Source: Capsulimonas corticalis (lineage in GTDB: Bacteria > Armatimonadota > Armatimonadia > Armatimonadales > Capsulimonadaceae). From it: DNA of 64,000 nucleotides. A model generated the notes under the pieces. It had not been told where the DNA came from, searched no databases, and worked only from the letters and a program-made list of their open reading frames with translations. Location of the stretch: positions 4,216,001 to 4,280,000 of the forward strand of contig NZ_AP025739.1 of NCBI RefSeq assembly GCF_003574315.2, read 5' to 3'. This document shows, piece by piece, positions 26,755-35,090 of this stretch. The stretch's first letter is position 1; every line of letters starts with the position of its first letter. The translations under genes and the position numbers were made by a program.

Positions 26755-27537
26755 TTAACGCCTCAGATCGCGCTCGGCTTCCAGTTCCTCAACCTCGACA
26801 TCCGTGCGCCGCACGGTGTCATGGATGGTCTCCACGCGATCCGTGGCGGTCTTGCCAATCACGACTTCCTCCACAACGCGCGCGGTCTTCGCAACTACGG
26901 GAACTTCATCCGTTTCCGTGAGCTCGATGACGCCATCCTGGAAGGCGTTATCCGCGCTGGAAACCGCGCGGTCCACGGGACGACGATCTACGACGACATG
27001 CTCTTCATGAAGCGTGACGTTTTCCTGCACGGGCGTCTCGATAACTTCTGTGTGGACGCGAGCGCCGCCCGACTGCACCTGTCGCTTGCCGACTTCAAGT
27101 TCTTCCTCAATCACGGGAATAACTGTCTTGCCATCGGCGTCCACGACATCCGTCCGCGCCAGGGTATCTGTGGGAGTGGCGGCAGCCGCCGAATAATCCT
27201 CCACACGAGCAGCCGCAACGGGAGTGGGTACGGTGTTTGCCGCCGATGGCGTGCTGTAAGTATCCACTGGACGGATAGTATTCGCCACGGGGGCATCCGA
27301 ACCAGCGACTGTGCGGGCGTAGTCGTGATCGTGTTTGTCCACCACATCTACCGCCGCCGCAGAAGCCGCGCCGCCCGCAATGGCTCCGATGAGTGCGCCC
27401 ACGGGGCCGCCCGCCAGGCCGCCTACAATGGCTCCGCCGACCGCGCCAAGCACGCCGCCTTCGGTCACATCGTGCTTCGTTGCAGGCTCTTTTCCGTGTT
27501 CATCGAGAACTTCATCTTTATAATCGTTCGTGGCCAT
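26755..27537 (-). CDS. DUF2382 protein with N-terminal glycine-zipper segment
   Basis: ATG 27537 is chosen because AAAGGA precedes it and MATNDYKDEV is a natural opening; an upstream ATG at 27654 would overlap the previous gene. Residues 28-70 form a glycine-zipper hairpin (GAVGGAIVGGLAGGPVGALI, then GAIAGGAASAAA), probably membrane-inserting. A proline/threonine/alanine-rich linker follows. The C-terminal DUF2382 domain (about 135-255) contains TVIPVIEEELEVGKRQVQSG and VPVVAKTARVVEEVVIGK, ending with charged repeats. It is co-oriented and 56 nt downstream of the preceding DUF2382 gene, so the two are probably co-transcribed. Confidence 0.85.
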   Translation of the reverse strand: MATNDYKDEVLDEHGKEPATKHDVTEGGVLGAVGGAIVGGLAGGPVGALIGAIAGGAASAAAVDVVDKHDHDYARTVAGSDAPVANTIRPVDTYSTPSAANTVPTPVAAARVEDYSAAAATPTDTLARTDVVDADGKTVIPVIEEELEVGKRQVQSGGARVHTEVIETPVQENVTLHEEHVVVDRRPVDRAVSSADNAFQDGVIELTETDEVPVVAKTARVVEEVVIGKTATDRVETIHDTVRRTDVEVEELEAERDLRR

Positions 27538-27592
27538 AGTTTTCCTTTTATCTTTCGAATGATTGGCTGTAATCGCTGATGACGTGTTAAGA

Positions 27593-28402
27593 TTAGCGCG
27601 AGACCTTCTGTGTCTCATTGACTTCCAGATCGTCGCCGTCAATTTCTTCGACATTCACATCCGTGCGGCGCACGGTGTCATGCACGGTCTCGACGCGATC
27701 CGTGGCAGTTTTACCGACAACGACTTCTTCGACCACGCGCGCTGATTTAGCGACAACAGGGACTTCCTTCGTCTCAGTGACTTCGAGGGTCTTTTCGGCA
27801 AACGCCGCGTCAGCATCGGTGATGGGGCGATCCACGGCGTGGCGGTCTACAGTCACGGTTTCTTCGTGCAGGCTGATCTGCTCATCCACGGGGCGCTCAG
27901 TGATATGCTGATAAATGCGCACACCGCCACGCTGTACCTGTCGCTTACCGACCTGCAGTTCTTCCTCGATCACGGGAATGACGGTGTTATCGTCCGCCGC
28001 GTTAAGACCAGTCGCAGTGAGGTTCGCTGAGGGCGCGTATTCGGTTCCCGTTTTTTGATAGAAATCGGCGACGTTTGTTTCGATGTCGAGCGCGCCGTTG
28101 GCGTTAAGGATATCGGCGGCTTTTTGGGTCCTGTCGTCGGTGGTTGTTACCGTCACAAACGTTTGACCGTCGCGAAGTCCGTTGGAGTAATACGCCGCAT
28201 CGTGCTTTGGAGCAATCAAATGAAGTTTGCCCAGAACCTTGTCCCAGCCACTTTCCTGAGCGGTAGTCGCCGCGCCAGAGGCATTCACGCGGTATGTTTC
28301 GACAACGATGTCGTTGGAGGAGAAGCCCGTCTGCTCTAGCGCCTGCGCTGCCTGATTCGCGGCGGCAATCGTATCGTATAGTCCTAAAACTTCCGTAGAC
28401 AT
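27593..28402 (-). CDS. General stress protein 17M-like N-terminus fused to DUF2382
   Basis: ATG 28402 is chosen: GGAAGGG lies 9 nt upstream, and MSTEVLGLYDTIAAANQAAQ matches the start of general stress protein 17M/YflT-like domains. Upstream in-frame ATGs at 28420 and 28465 lack this support. Residues 1-95 hold that alpha/beta domain (with DAAYYSNGLRDGQTFVTV), and residues 145-260 the DUF2382 domain (TVIPVIEEELQVGKRQVQRG, VPVVAKSARVVEEVVVGK). B. subtilis YflT is a SigB-controlled protein, which fits the SigB-type promoter 130 nt upstream. A companion of the same design is encoded at 29488-30303. Confidence 0.85.
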   Translation of the reverse strand: MSTEVLGLYDTIAAANQAAQALEQTGFSSNDIVVETYRVNASGAATTAQESGWDKVLGKLHLIAPKHDAAYYSNGLRDGQTFVTVTTTDDRTQKAADILNANGALDIETNVADFYQKTGTEYAPSANLTATGLNAADDNTVIPVIEEELQVGKRQVQRGGVRIYQHITERPVDEQISLHEETVTVDRHAVDRPITDADAAFAEKTLEVTETKEVPVVAKSARVVEEVVVGKTATDRVETVHDTVRRTDVNVEEIDGDDLEVNETQKVSR

Positions 28403-28523
28403 TATCTTAATCCCTTCCATGTTCTTTTGCTGATTTTGGTTGTCCATAGGGTGGGTTTTTGTCAAAAACTACGATGGCTTTTGACAAAGTTTCTCTTGGC
28501 GAGAAGCTCGCTCCCTAGCAACA

Positions 28524-28602
28524 TTCACGGTTTACCCTGTGCTTATGCAATGCAAACACTTGCAATTGAAAAATTTCAGCTCGTACTCTGAACGAGCTGA
28601 AA
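28524..28602 (-). promoter_or_regulatory. SigB-type promoter with upstream hairpin (copy 1)
   Basis: On the minus strand: hairpin TTTCAGCTCG / CGAGCTGAAA (28574-28602, 9-nt loop), then 16 nt, then GTTTGC (28552-28557), 14 nt, GGGTAA (28532-28537), then ACCGTGA. GTTT-N13-15-GGGTA is the consensus of SigB/SigF-type general stress promoters. The hairpin is followed by TTTTTC and may also terminate the upstream 28667-29401 gene. The same arrangement recurs at 31121-31191 with identical spacing. Confidence 0.7.
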
Positions 28603-28666
28603 ATCGGTTAAGCGGAAGTGAGAATTAAATTCACCGTCTCGACGATGAACGTAGTGTATCGCCACA

Positions 28667-29401
28667 TTACTTTTGTTGTGCGACGGTGGCGTGCAGATAT
28701 GCCTTCTGGAACTGAACCGCAGTGTAGTCGGCTCCGCCCACGCCGTAGGTCTGGTTGATCGCTTCCTGCGTCGGCATCGCTTCCACGACGCCGATCAAGG
28801 ATACGGGATGACCGCTTGCCACGGTCACCTTCGTGTTTTCATTTGCTCCCGCATCCATGCCTTTATCCAAAAGCACCAGGGCTTGTTGCTGCGGTGTAGG
28901 GCCGACGAAGAATGCCCGATCACTAATGACCTTCTGCACCATCACATTCGTCAGCTTGGCGCGGCGGCCAATGAAGGTCGCGGGATCGGTAGCATTGGCA
29001 AACAGAACAACATCACTGAGTGGGACGCCAGGTACGCTTGCCTGAGCTGGCTTGGCCGTGGCAATGTCGGTTCCACTATGGACTTTGATATTTTTGCCCG
29101 CGACATTAGCATCAGATGTCGTAGCTACTACTGCGTTGCCTGTCGCGGTTACACGATCCGTAATTGCAGGAGCGGGATTCGTCACTGCTGCAGGCGCAAC
29201 AACAGGCGCTGAAGTGGAAATTGGCGCGGTTTGCGCCTCAGTCGCATCATGCTTACGGTTTAGGAGCGCGAAGAGCAGACCCAAGAGCAGTGCGGCTAGT
29301 AAAAGCCAGGGCCAAATAGGAGACCCTTTGCGTTCGCGATAGATTTGTGCGCCGCCCGTCGCTCCCTGGCGACTGGCATCAGCGTTGTCTTTGTCTACCA
29401 T
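28667..29401 (-). CDS. Membrane-anchored unknown protein with OB-like C-terminal domain
   Basis: The 244-residue protein has a short cytosolic N-terminus, one membrane helix (residues 29-47, PWLLLAALLLGLLFALL), an alanine/threonine/proline-rich linker (50-130) and a C-terminal beta-rich domain: ATFIGRRAKLTNVMVQKVIS, AFFVGPTPQQQALVLL, VSLIGVVEAM. The strand order resembles the OB-like fold of small periplasmic ligand- or nucleic-acid-binding domains, but I cannot name a family. It lies in the DUF2382 cluster, 86 nt after the previous gene and upstream of a hairpin, so it is likely part of the stress regulon. Confidence 0.7.
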   Translation of the reverse strand: MVDKDNADASRQGATGGAQIYRERKGSPIWPWLLLAALLLGLLFALLNRKHDATEAQTAPISTSAPVVAPAAVTNPAPAITDRVTATGNAVVATTSDANVAGKNIKVHSGTDIATAKPAQASVPGVPLSDVVLFANATDPATFIGRRAKLTNVMVQKVISDRAFFVGPTPQQQALVLLDKGMDAGANENTKVTVASGHPVSLIGVVEAMPTQEAINQTYGVGGADYTAVQFQKAYLHATVAQQK

Positions 29402-29487
29402 TTAAAGAAAATTCCTTTGTTAAGCGTGTTTCTAGATCAGAAATAGTTTTGGCGTCGATTAGTGCCGCGAGCGCCGTGACTATCGGG

Positions 29488-30303
29488 TTAGATGCGGTCG
29501 CGGGTCGTCGCGCCGTTGGTAAGGTCTTCGACCTCGACCTCGGTGCGCCGCACCGTGTCATGAACCGTTTCGATGCGATCCGTCGCTGTTTTGCCGACGA
29601 TCACTTCCTCCACCACACGCGCCTCTTTGGAAACCACGGGCACTTCTTTTATCGACGTGACCTCCAGCGTCTCCGCCTGGAATGCGGTATCGGCGGATGT
29701 TACAGGACGATCCACGGGATTTCGCTGGACCGAGACATGCTCCTCATGAAGAGTTACCTGTTCGTTGACAGGGCGCTCTTCCACGCGTTGAAAGACACGG
29801 ACGCCGCCGCGCTGGATTTGTCGCTTGCCAACCGCCAGTTCTTCTTCTATGACTGGGATGACGGTTTCATCCTGGGAGCTTGCTCCAGTCTTTGGGGCGA
29901 CAACTCGTTCTGCTGATGCTCCCAGGAGACTGGCCGCGCCGATCCCCGCTGCCCCGACTTCTGCGGCGGGCAGAACGCTGCTGCGCTGGGCGAAGGCGTC
30001 ATGGATGTCGAGCGCGCCATGCTGGTTCATGATCTCCTGCGCCAGCGTTGCACGGTCGTCGTCCACGCGAGCAATCTCCAGAGTGTCGCCAGAACGAACT
30101 CCCTCTGCGAATAAGCGGGCGTCATCTTTGGGAACGCTCTCTTCTTCGAGTTCATTGATGAGGGCGTCGAAATCTGCGCCTGCATCATTGCTGGGAGTCT
30201 TTAGGTCGATTGTGCTGCGGCTAAAGCCGTTGTTGACCAAATCATTCAGGGCCGCTTCCGCATCGGAACGTTGTTCAAAAAGTCCCACGACTGTACTTGC
30301 CAT
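29488..30303 (-). CDS. General stress protein 17M-like N-terminus fused to DUF2382
   Basis: The 271-residue protein begins MASTVVGLFEQRSDAEAALN, the stress protein 17M/YflT-like opening. It continues with an acidic region (residues 35-70), a short alpha/beta unit (VRSGDTLEIARVDDDRATLA) and the C-terminal DUF2382 domain (about 145-260; TVIPVIEEELAVGKRQIQRG, VPVVSKEARVVEEVIVGK). GAGGAG lies just before the ATG. It follows the MscS-like gene by 24 nt and probably shares its SigB-type promoter. Confidence 0.85.
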   Translation of the reverse strand: MASTVVGLFEQRSDAEAALNDLVNNGFSRSTIDLKTPSNDAGADFDALINELEEESVPKDDARLFAEGVRSGDTLEIARVDDDRATLAQEIMNQHGALDIHDAFAQRSSVLPAAEVGAAGIGAASLLGASAERVVAPKTGASSQDETVIPVIEEELAVGKRQIQRGGVRVFQRVEERPVNEQVTLHEEHVSVQRNPVDRPVTSADTAFQAETLEVTSIKEVPVVSKEARVVEEVIVGKTATDRIETVHDTVRRTEVEVEDLTNGATTRDRI

Positions 30304-30327
30304 GTTTGTTCTCCTCTTGACAATGGA

Positions 30328-31053
30328 TTAAATCTTCGCGTTGCTATTAACGGGCGCCGCCTTCGCCACCGTCTTTTGAGCTTGACCTACCCACTGCTCT
30401 GTCAAGCGAGCCGCCGTATCGCGACCACCGAGACCGAACGCTAGGCCGAGCGCCAGAGAAATTGCGGCGACGAGTCCGATATAGAGAGTGTTGACGACGA
30501 CTGGAGCAACGCCGAGCTCATTCACAGCAGCAATAATCGCAAAAGCCATAACTGTGAAAGACGCCAATTTTCCCAGAAGGCGAGGATCGTTCATTCCTGC
30601 TTCGGAAGCGGAAGCGCGCACGATTCCTGAAAGAAGATTTCCAAGGAACGCCCCGACGCCCAGCAACAGCAGAGCCACGAAAATATTAGGGATATAAGCC
30701 AGAATGCGATTGATGAGGACCGTTACCTGAGTAAGCCCGCATTGCTCGGCGGCCATCTCGATAAAGACCAATCGCACTACCCACTTGACGACTTCGCCCA
30801 AGACATTGCTTGCCTTCATTCGCGTTCCAGAGCGGCTGAGAAATTCGTTAACTTTTGCGTGATCTGCCAGCGTGTCGATATGAACAGCACGCGCAAATTT
30901 CGTAATCACAGTGGCCAGCAGTCCTGCAACAATCCAACCGATCACCATCAGCAGCAGCGCTCCCAGAACGGTAGGAATTCCCGCCATTATGCGATCCAGA
31001 CCTGCGGTAAGCCCATGCCATAACGATCCCGACCAATCAGTAACTGTATTCAA
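30328..31053 (-). CDS. MscS-like membrane protein (conserved TM helix family)
   Basis: The 241-residue protein begins at TTG 31053 with GGAGA 8 nt upstream. Hydrophobic helices occur near residues 24-50 (IPTVLGALLLMVIGWIVAGL), 85-105, 115-140 (IPNIFVALLLLGVGAFLGNL), 160-180 and 185-215 (ALGLAFGLGGRDTAA). The final GLAFGLGGRDTA motif is the TM3-like pore-lining signature of CmpX/MscS-related proteins that lack the cytosolic vestibule. It probably helps with membrane tension or osmotic stress. First gene of the stress unit, directly downstream of the second SigB-type promoter. Confidence 0.85.
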   Translation of the reverse strand: MNTVTDWSGSLWHGLTAGLDRIMAGIPTVLGALLLMVIGWIVAGLLATVITKFARAVHIDTLADHAKVNEFLSRSGTRMKASNVLGEVVKWVVRLVFIEMAAEQCGLTQVTVLINRILAYIPNIFVALLLLGVGAFLGNLLSGIVRASASEAGMNDPRLLGKLASFTVMAFAIIAAVNELGVAPVVVNTLYIGLVAAISLALGLAFGLGGRDTAARLTEQWVGQAQKTVAKAAPVNSNAKI

Positions 31054-31120
31054 TTGTGTAGTCTCCAGACGTTTGTTGTGAGAAGTATGATAACAGCTTC
31101 ATACTGGTAGCCCTCACGGT

Positions 31121-31191
31121 GTACCCCGCAGTTATGACAGGCAAACACCGTCAGCCTTCGGATTTCAGCTCGCACTCTCAGCGAGCTAAAA
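31121..31191 (-). promoter_or_regulatory. SigB-type promoter with upstream hairpin (copy 2)
   Basis: On the minus strand: imperfect hairpin with AGCTCG/CGAGCT core (31163-31191, ACTCT-containing loop), then 16 nt, GTTTGC (31141-31146), 14 nt, GGGTAC (31121-31126), then ACCGTGA. Layout and spacing are the same as copy 1. The neighbour on the other side (31317) is transcribed away, so here the hairpin does not serve as a terminator for a minus-strand gene and is more likely part of the control element. Confidence 0.7.
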
Positions 31192-31316
31192 ATAAACTTT
31201 TTTGGAGAGAAATGAAGTGAGTATAGACTGATATTCTCCACTCCTCGTATCATGGGTTATAATTATGAAAACTGGGGAATATCCAAACAAACGCAAGGCC
31301 AATCTCGATCACTCAT

Positions 31317-32633
31317 ATGCAAGATCAACTGAAAATTCTCATTGTCGATGACGCTGAATCAGATCGCCGCCTCGTGAAGCGATCCATCGAGCGTTTTTAT
31401 CACCACGCATACGTCCAAGAAGCAAAAACTTGCACTGAAGCCACCGAAGCTATGGCTTCTCATGACTTCGACTGTATCTTTCTTGACGCTTGGTTACCTG
31501 ATGGCGATGCGCTTCCTTGTCTCAAGGACATGCGTCGGCTAGGCAACACCACGCCGATCATTATTCTGTCAGGGCTCGGTGATGAGGAAGTAGCGCTGGA
31601 AGCAATACAAGCGGGAGCCACGGAATATCTGTCAAAGAGTGAACTGACCCCACAATTGCTGAAGCATCGCCTACGCAGCGTTCTGCGCGCTCATCAATCT
31701 CAAGCCCAGATACGACATGCACACGCTGCCCTCCAACTTCGCGATAGAGCAATTGCCGCCGCCAGCAATGGAATCGTTATTTGCGCCTCTCAGGAGCCAG
31801 ATTGTCCGATCATTTATAGCAATCCTGCATTCAGTGTCATGACGGGGTATTCCTCGAAGGAAGTGATGGGACGCAATTGCCGATTCCTACAAGGCGCAGA
31901 TACAGACCAAAATTGTATTCAGCAGATCAGGGATAGCCTGCGAGAAGAACGCGAATGCCAAGTCATCTTTAAGAATTATAAGAAAGACGGCAAGGCTTTC
32001 TGGAACGAACTGACGATCTCGCCCGTGCGAGACTCCAAGGGCATCCTGACGCATTATATTGGAATTCAAACGGACATTACTCTACGTCGTGAGGCGGAAG
32101 AAGCCCTTCGGATCAATATGGCGCGCCAACAAACAGTGTTGCGGGACATGTTTTCCAGCGTGACCCATGGCAAACTGACACTCTGCGGATCGGTAAGCGA
32201 TCTCCCCGATCCCTATACACGGTTTGCTGAGCCTGTCTCGTTATCGCAGACCAGTGGCATTCGAGAACTGCGCACTTATGCTATGGATGCCTGTCTCGCG
32301 GGAGGCATGGAGGAAGAAAGGCGATATGACCTTGAGACTGCTGTCGGCGAAGCCGCGATGAACGCCATCGTCCATGCCGATAGTGGGGTAGGGCATGTGT
32401 TCGTGCATGAGCGAGGGACAGTTCAGGTCAAGGTCGAGGATGAAGGGAGCGGCATCGCGGTAGAAGACCTACCCAACGCCACATTGCAACGAGGTTTTAG
32501 TTCCGCAGGAACGATGGGGCACGGCTTTAAGATGATTTTGCAGACCGTGGACCGCGTTCACCTTTTAACGGGAGCTACGGGAACGACAGTTGTGATGGAA
32601 CAAGATCGTATGGCTCCTATCCTCAAGTGGTGA
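31317..32633 (+). CDS. Response regulator - LOV photoreceptor - RsbW-like HATPase
   Basis: Residues 6-125 form a receiver domain with acidic pocket D11/D12, phosphoacceptor D57 (FLDAWLPDGD) and K107. Residues 145-265 form a LOV-type PAS: MGRNCRFLQG carries the flavin-adduct cysteine C188, and NYKKDGKAFWNEL is the usual LOV continuation. Residues 280-430 form a HATPase_c of the RsbW/anti-sigma class, with N-box EAAMNAIVHA, G1 VEDEGSGI and G2 GTMGHGFKMI. The design suggests blue light and phosphorylation jointly control an anti-sigma or anti-anti-sigma kinase. It starts a plus-strand unit divergent from the stress cluster. The ATG is at the end of TCATATGCAAG, without a strong ribosome site. 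Confidence 0.85.
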   Translation: MQDQLKILIVDDAESDRRLVKRSIERFYHHAYVQEAKTCTEATEAMASHDFDCIFLDAWLPDGDALPCLKDMRRLGNTTPIIILSGLGDEEVALEAIQAGATEYLSKSELTPQLLKHRLRSVLRAHQSQAQIRHAHAALQLRDRAIAAASNGIVICASQEPDCPIIYSNPAFSVMTGYSSKEVMGRNCRFLQGADTDQNCIQQIRDSLREERECQVIFKNYKKDGKAFWNELTISPVRDSKGILTHYIGIQTDITLRREAEEALRINMARQQTVLRDMFSSVTHGKLTLCGSVSDLPDPYTRFAEPVSLSQTSGIRELRTYAMDACLAGGMEEERRYDLETAVGEAAMNAIVHADSGVGHVFVHERGTVQVKVEDEGSGIAVEDLPNATLQRGFSSAGTMGHGFKMILQTVDRVHLLTGATGTTVVMEQDRMAPILKW

Positions 32634-32673
32634 ATTGAAGACATGAGCGCTCTTTTCCAATATCCCTAATTTG

Positions 32674-32976
32674 GGCGGTCATCGTGTCTGCCATGCTGGT
32701 TTGGAGGCGACATTGGACGTCATTTGTCATTACCATGAATGTTAAACGGTAGTGGGTATTCCATGGGCCTGCGCGGAGAGAAAATACCGTTGATCGCGCG
32801 CATTATGGCGGTAGCGAATGCTTATTCCGCCATCACAATAGACCGTCCGTATCGCACTGGGTGGCGACCGAACATGCCCTTTCTACCCTCTCCACAGGGA
32901 TAGGAGAGCAATAGGATAAAATGTGCGTGGACGCCTTTTTGGAGGCGAAGCAGGACTTTCTCGTTTAGCAGCTTAG
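32674..32976 (+). pseudogene. Decayed 3' end of a GGDEF-HD-GYP gene
   Basis: This stretch matches the last 300 bases of the intact 56340-58775 gene nearly colinearly: GGCGGTCATCGTGTCTGC versus GGCGGCTATCGTGTCCGC, a shared GCGCGCATTATGGCGGT, and a shared CTCGTTTAGCAGCTT-like end. It has lost bases (one near ATGAATGTTA-AACGG) that destroy the frame of the HHE...GYP region, and nothing of the rest of the gene remains. It lies between two signalling genes and is probably a relic of a duplicated HD-GYP gene. Confidence 0.75.
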
Positions 32977-32988
32977 AGTCTCGTTAAG

Positions 32989-33089
32989 CTACAACCACTC
33001 AGGCATGGGAGCTTCGCGCTCCTGTTCAAGCACGACAGTTGTCCCACTCGCGCCTGTCAGTAAATGCATACGGTCACAGGTCTCCAGCA
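32989..33089 (-). pseudogene. Out-of-frame C-terminal tail of the 33090-34421 HATPase
   Basis: Read one frame over, this gives MMLETCDRMHLLTGASG, TTVVLEQEREAPMPEWL and a TAG stop (32989-32991). It is nearly the same as the ends of the paralogues (MMLETSDRVYLLTGSNG and VVLEQEREAPIPAWL). Confidence 0.8.
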
Positions 33090-34421
33090 TCATTTAATTC
33101 CATGTCCAAGGGTACCCTGAGTGCTGTATCCACGAGCGAGCGTCGCTTTGGGCAAACTCATGGCTGCAATTCCGCTGCCGCGATCTTCCACTCTCACCTG
33201 CACTACGCCGTTTTCGTTCAGTCGGACGGATGCCTGGCCGCCGCCAGCATGAACGATGGCGTTCATGCCCGCTTCACTGACCGCAGTTACCAGGTCATCT
33301 TGTCGTTGTTGGATATATCCCGCATGATGCGTCGCTTGTCGCACTAGGTGTCGTAGTTCCCGTAAGCCTTCGGTGAGAGTGAGGAGCAGAGAGCCGACGA
33401 CGCGCCCAGTTGAAACTGGCAAGCTCGCTTCGTCGAACGCCAAGTTGAGCTTGCTGCCCGTGACGCTTGCAAGAACATCGCGCAGGATAGCTCGCTCCCG
33501 CATTGCGGCGTGCGCCGCTTCGACAGCTCCCCGTGTTAGAGAAACGCTCGTTTCCACAAGGGAAATTTCCTGCGCTGTCCATTTGCGAGACTCAGTCGCC
33601 ATCGCGACAACGAGCGCTGTTGTTCGGCCTTCTTGCTGTATCGGCGCCCGCAGAACGGAACGTAGACCAAGCTTTTGTGCGACGGCGCTGTCAGGCATTA
33701 GGAATGTATCCTCGATCACGTTGGTTTGTCCCGCCAGATAGTCGGGGTTTCGATGTGGGCTGTAATCAGAAAATTTGTGCTCGCCTGCAATTGATGCAAT
33801 ACCATCGCGTCGCCACTCAGGACTGACGATGCTGATATCACTACTGAGATCGTAGGTCGCGAAATAGCATCGATCCACTTTCAGACTCTGGCCCAAAGCC
33901 GCCACCGTTGTTTCCATGATTAATCTCGGATCGCTGGCGCTGCGCACGATCCGACCTATATCGCTGGTCAGAACAAGAGAATTATAGGCGGAAATAATTT
34001 GAGTCTGCGCTTCATGCAAGGCGGAATCATCGCTGACAAACACCATGATGCCCTTGACATTTCCTACGGCGTCTTTTTCTGGGATGAGAGTCGTGCGAAC
34101 AAATCGGCGTCCATTGACGGCGTAAGGCATGGAAGCCTCGTAAGTCACAGTATTTCCTGCAAATGCCGCCTCAACATGATGGTTGATTGCTCGATTGGTT
34201 TCATCCCCAATAATTTCTTGGAGTTTTCTGCCGCGAATGGCAGATGGATGCATCCCAAACCAGTCATTGTATGCTTGGTTGTTAAATTGATATCGTTCAT
34301 CCGTATCTAAGTATGCGATCAGAAGCGGAGCGTTATCTGCGATAAGGCTCAGTCGCTCCCCGAAAATGTCGCCGTCATTGGCGCTTTGAGGAGATGCGTC
34401 TTGCCCGTTGAGGCTGTCCAT
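33090..34421 (-). CDS. PAS - GAF - RsbW-like HATPase, C-terminus lost by frameshift
   Basis: The 443-residue protein has a PAS domain (about 20-135; LIAYLDTDERYQFNNQAYND), a GAF domain (about 150-310) and an RsbW-type HATPase (about 330-443) with N-box EAGMNAIVHA and G1 VEDRGSGI. Two close paralogues at 37378 and 51502 run on for about 34 residues after LGHGIK; here a stop follows at once. The lost tail is still legible one frame away (32989-33089), so one base has been deleted in the ATTAAATGATG stretch. The ATP-lid motif GTLGHGIK is kept but the last strand is missing, so activity is doubtful unless this is a sequencing error. Confidence 0.8.
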   Translation of the reverse strand: MDSLNGQDASPQSANDGDIFGERLSLIADNAPLLIAYLDTDERYQFNNQAYNDWFGMHPSAIRGRKLQEIIGDETNRAINHHVEAAFAGNTVTYEASMPYAVNGRRFVRTTLIPEKDAVGNVKGIMVFVSDDSALHEAQTQIISAYNSLVLTSDIGRIVRSASDPRLIMETTVAALGQSLKVDRCYFATYDLSSDISIVSPEWRRDGIASIAGEHKFSDYSPHRNPDYLAGQTNVIEDTFLMPDSAVAQKLGLRSVLRAPIQQEGRTTALVVAMATESRKWTAQEISLVETSVSLTRGAVEAAHAAMRERAILRDVLASVTGSKLNLAFDEASLPVSTGRVVGSLLLTLTEGLRELRHLVRQATHHAGYIQQRQDDLVTAVSEAGMNAIVHAGGGQASVRLNENGVVQVRVEDRGSGIAAMSLPKATLARGYSTQGTLGHGIK

Positions 34422-34583
34422 AGTGTTTCCGTATTGACGATAATTATGATAATATATTTATACCAACAAAGTGAGGAGCGCCAAGCAGATTTTCCTGCTC
34501 AGCTTCACGGCGTACTGTGCCAGATTTGTCAAGCACTGTGGTATCGAAAACTCATTCGATTAGAAGTTTTGATCCATTAGGGC

Positions 34584-35069
34584 ATGGAGAAATTCCAAAC
34601 AATGCAATCGGAAAATATGGGAGAGAAACACGCCTATTCTAGGCACTGCGCCGATATCCAAAATCAGGTGGCTGAGCAGCAATTGATTGACGACGAAATT
34701 AGGTCCAGCGCCGACAAGATTTGGGTACTTGCTATCCAACAAGACCGTGCACTATCCGAGGTCTACGTCCCGCGCTTCGACGACGATTTGCTGTCAGGAG
34801 AAAACTTACCCCAGCGAGTAGAAGACAGTCGCGAAATTGCTGAAATGCGGTACTGGGCTACTGACGTTACATGGCAAACCTTAGAGAATGATCGAATAGC
34901 TATTGAAGCGCTCCTTATAAAGATTAAAGTGATAAGAAGTGAGACAGAAATGTTGCATCATATGATCAGTGAAGGCAGAAAGATTTTGTCGGAACTTCGC
35001 GAGGATATTCTTGCCATTAAAACTCTTCAAGGTGAGAGCTGCAAGATACTGAGCGAAGGCGATGCTTGA
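34584..35069 (+). CDS. Unknown helical protein
   Basis: I do not recognise this 161-residue protein. It is charged and strongly helical; residues 95-155 (EIAEMRYWATDVTWQTLEND through EMLHHMISEGRKILSELRED) look like a coiled coil. No signal peptide, membrane helix or catalytic motif is visible. It lies between a HATPase gene and a single-PAS gene, both on the other strand, so it needs its own promoter. Coding quality is moderate and the gene is not repeated in the second copy of this module. Confidence 0.5.
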   Translation: MEKFQTMQSENMGEKHAYSRHCADIQNQVAEQQLIDDEIRSSADKIWVLAIQQDRALSEVYVPRFDDDLLSGENLPQRVEDSREIAEMRYWATDVTWQTLENDRIAIEALLIKIKVIRSETEMLHHMISEGRKILSELREDILAIKTLQGESCKILSEGDA

Positions 35070-35090
35070 GAAATTTGGCGTTACAAAGCA

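Noticed and set aside
28574-28602. The hairpin as only a terminator
   Set aside because: It does have a following U run, but an equivalent hairpin at the same distance from the second SigB-type promoter has no minus-strand gene upstream, so a purely terminating role is insufficient.
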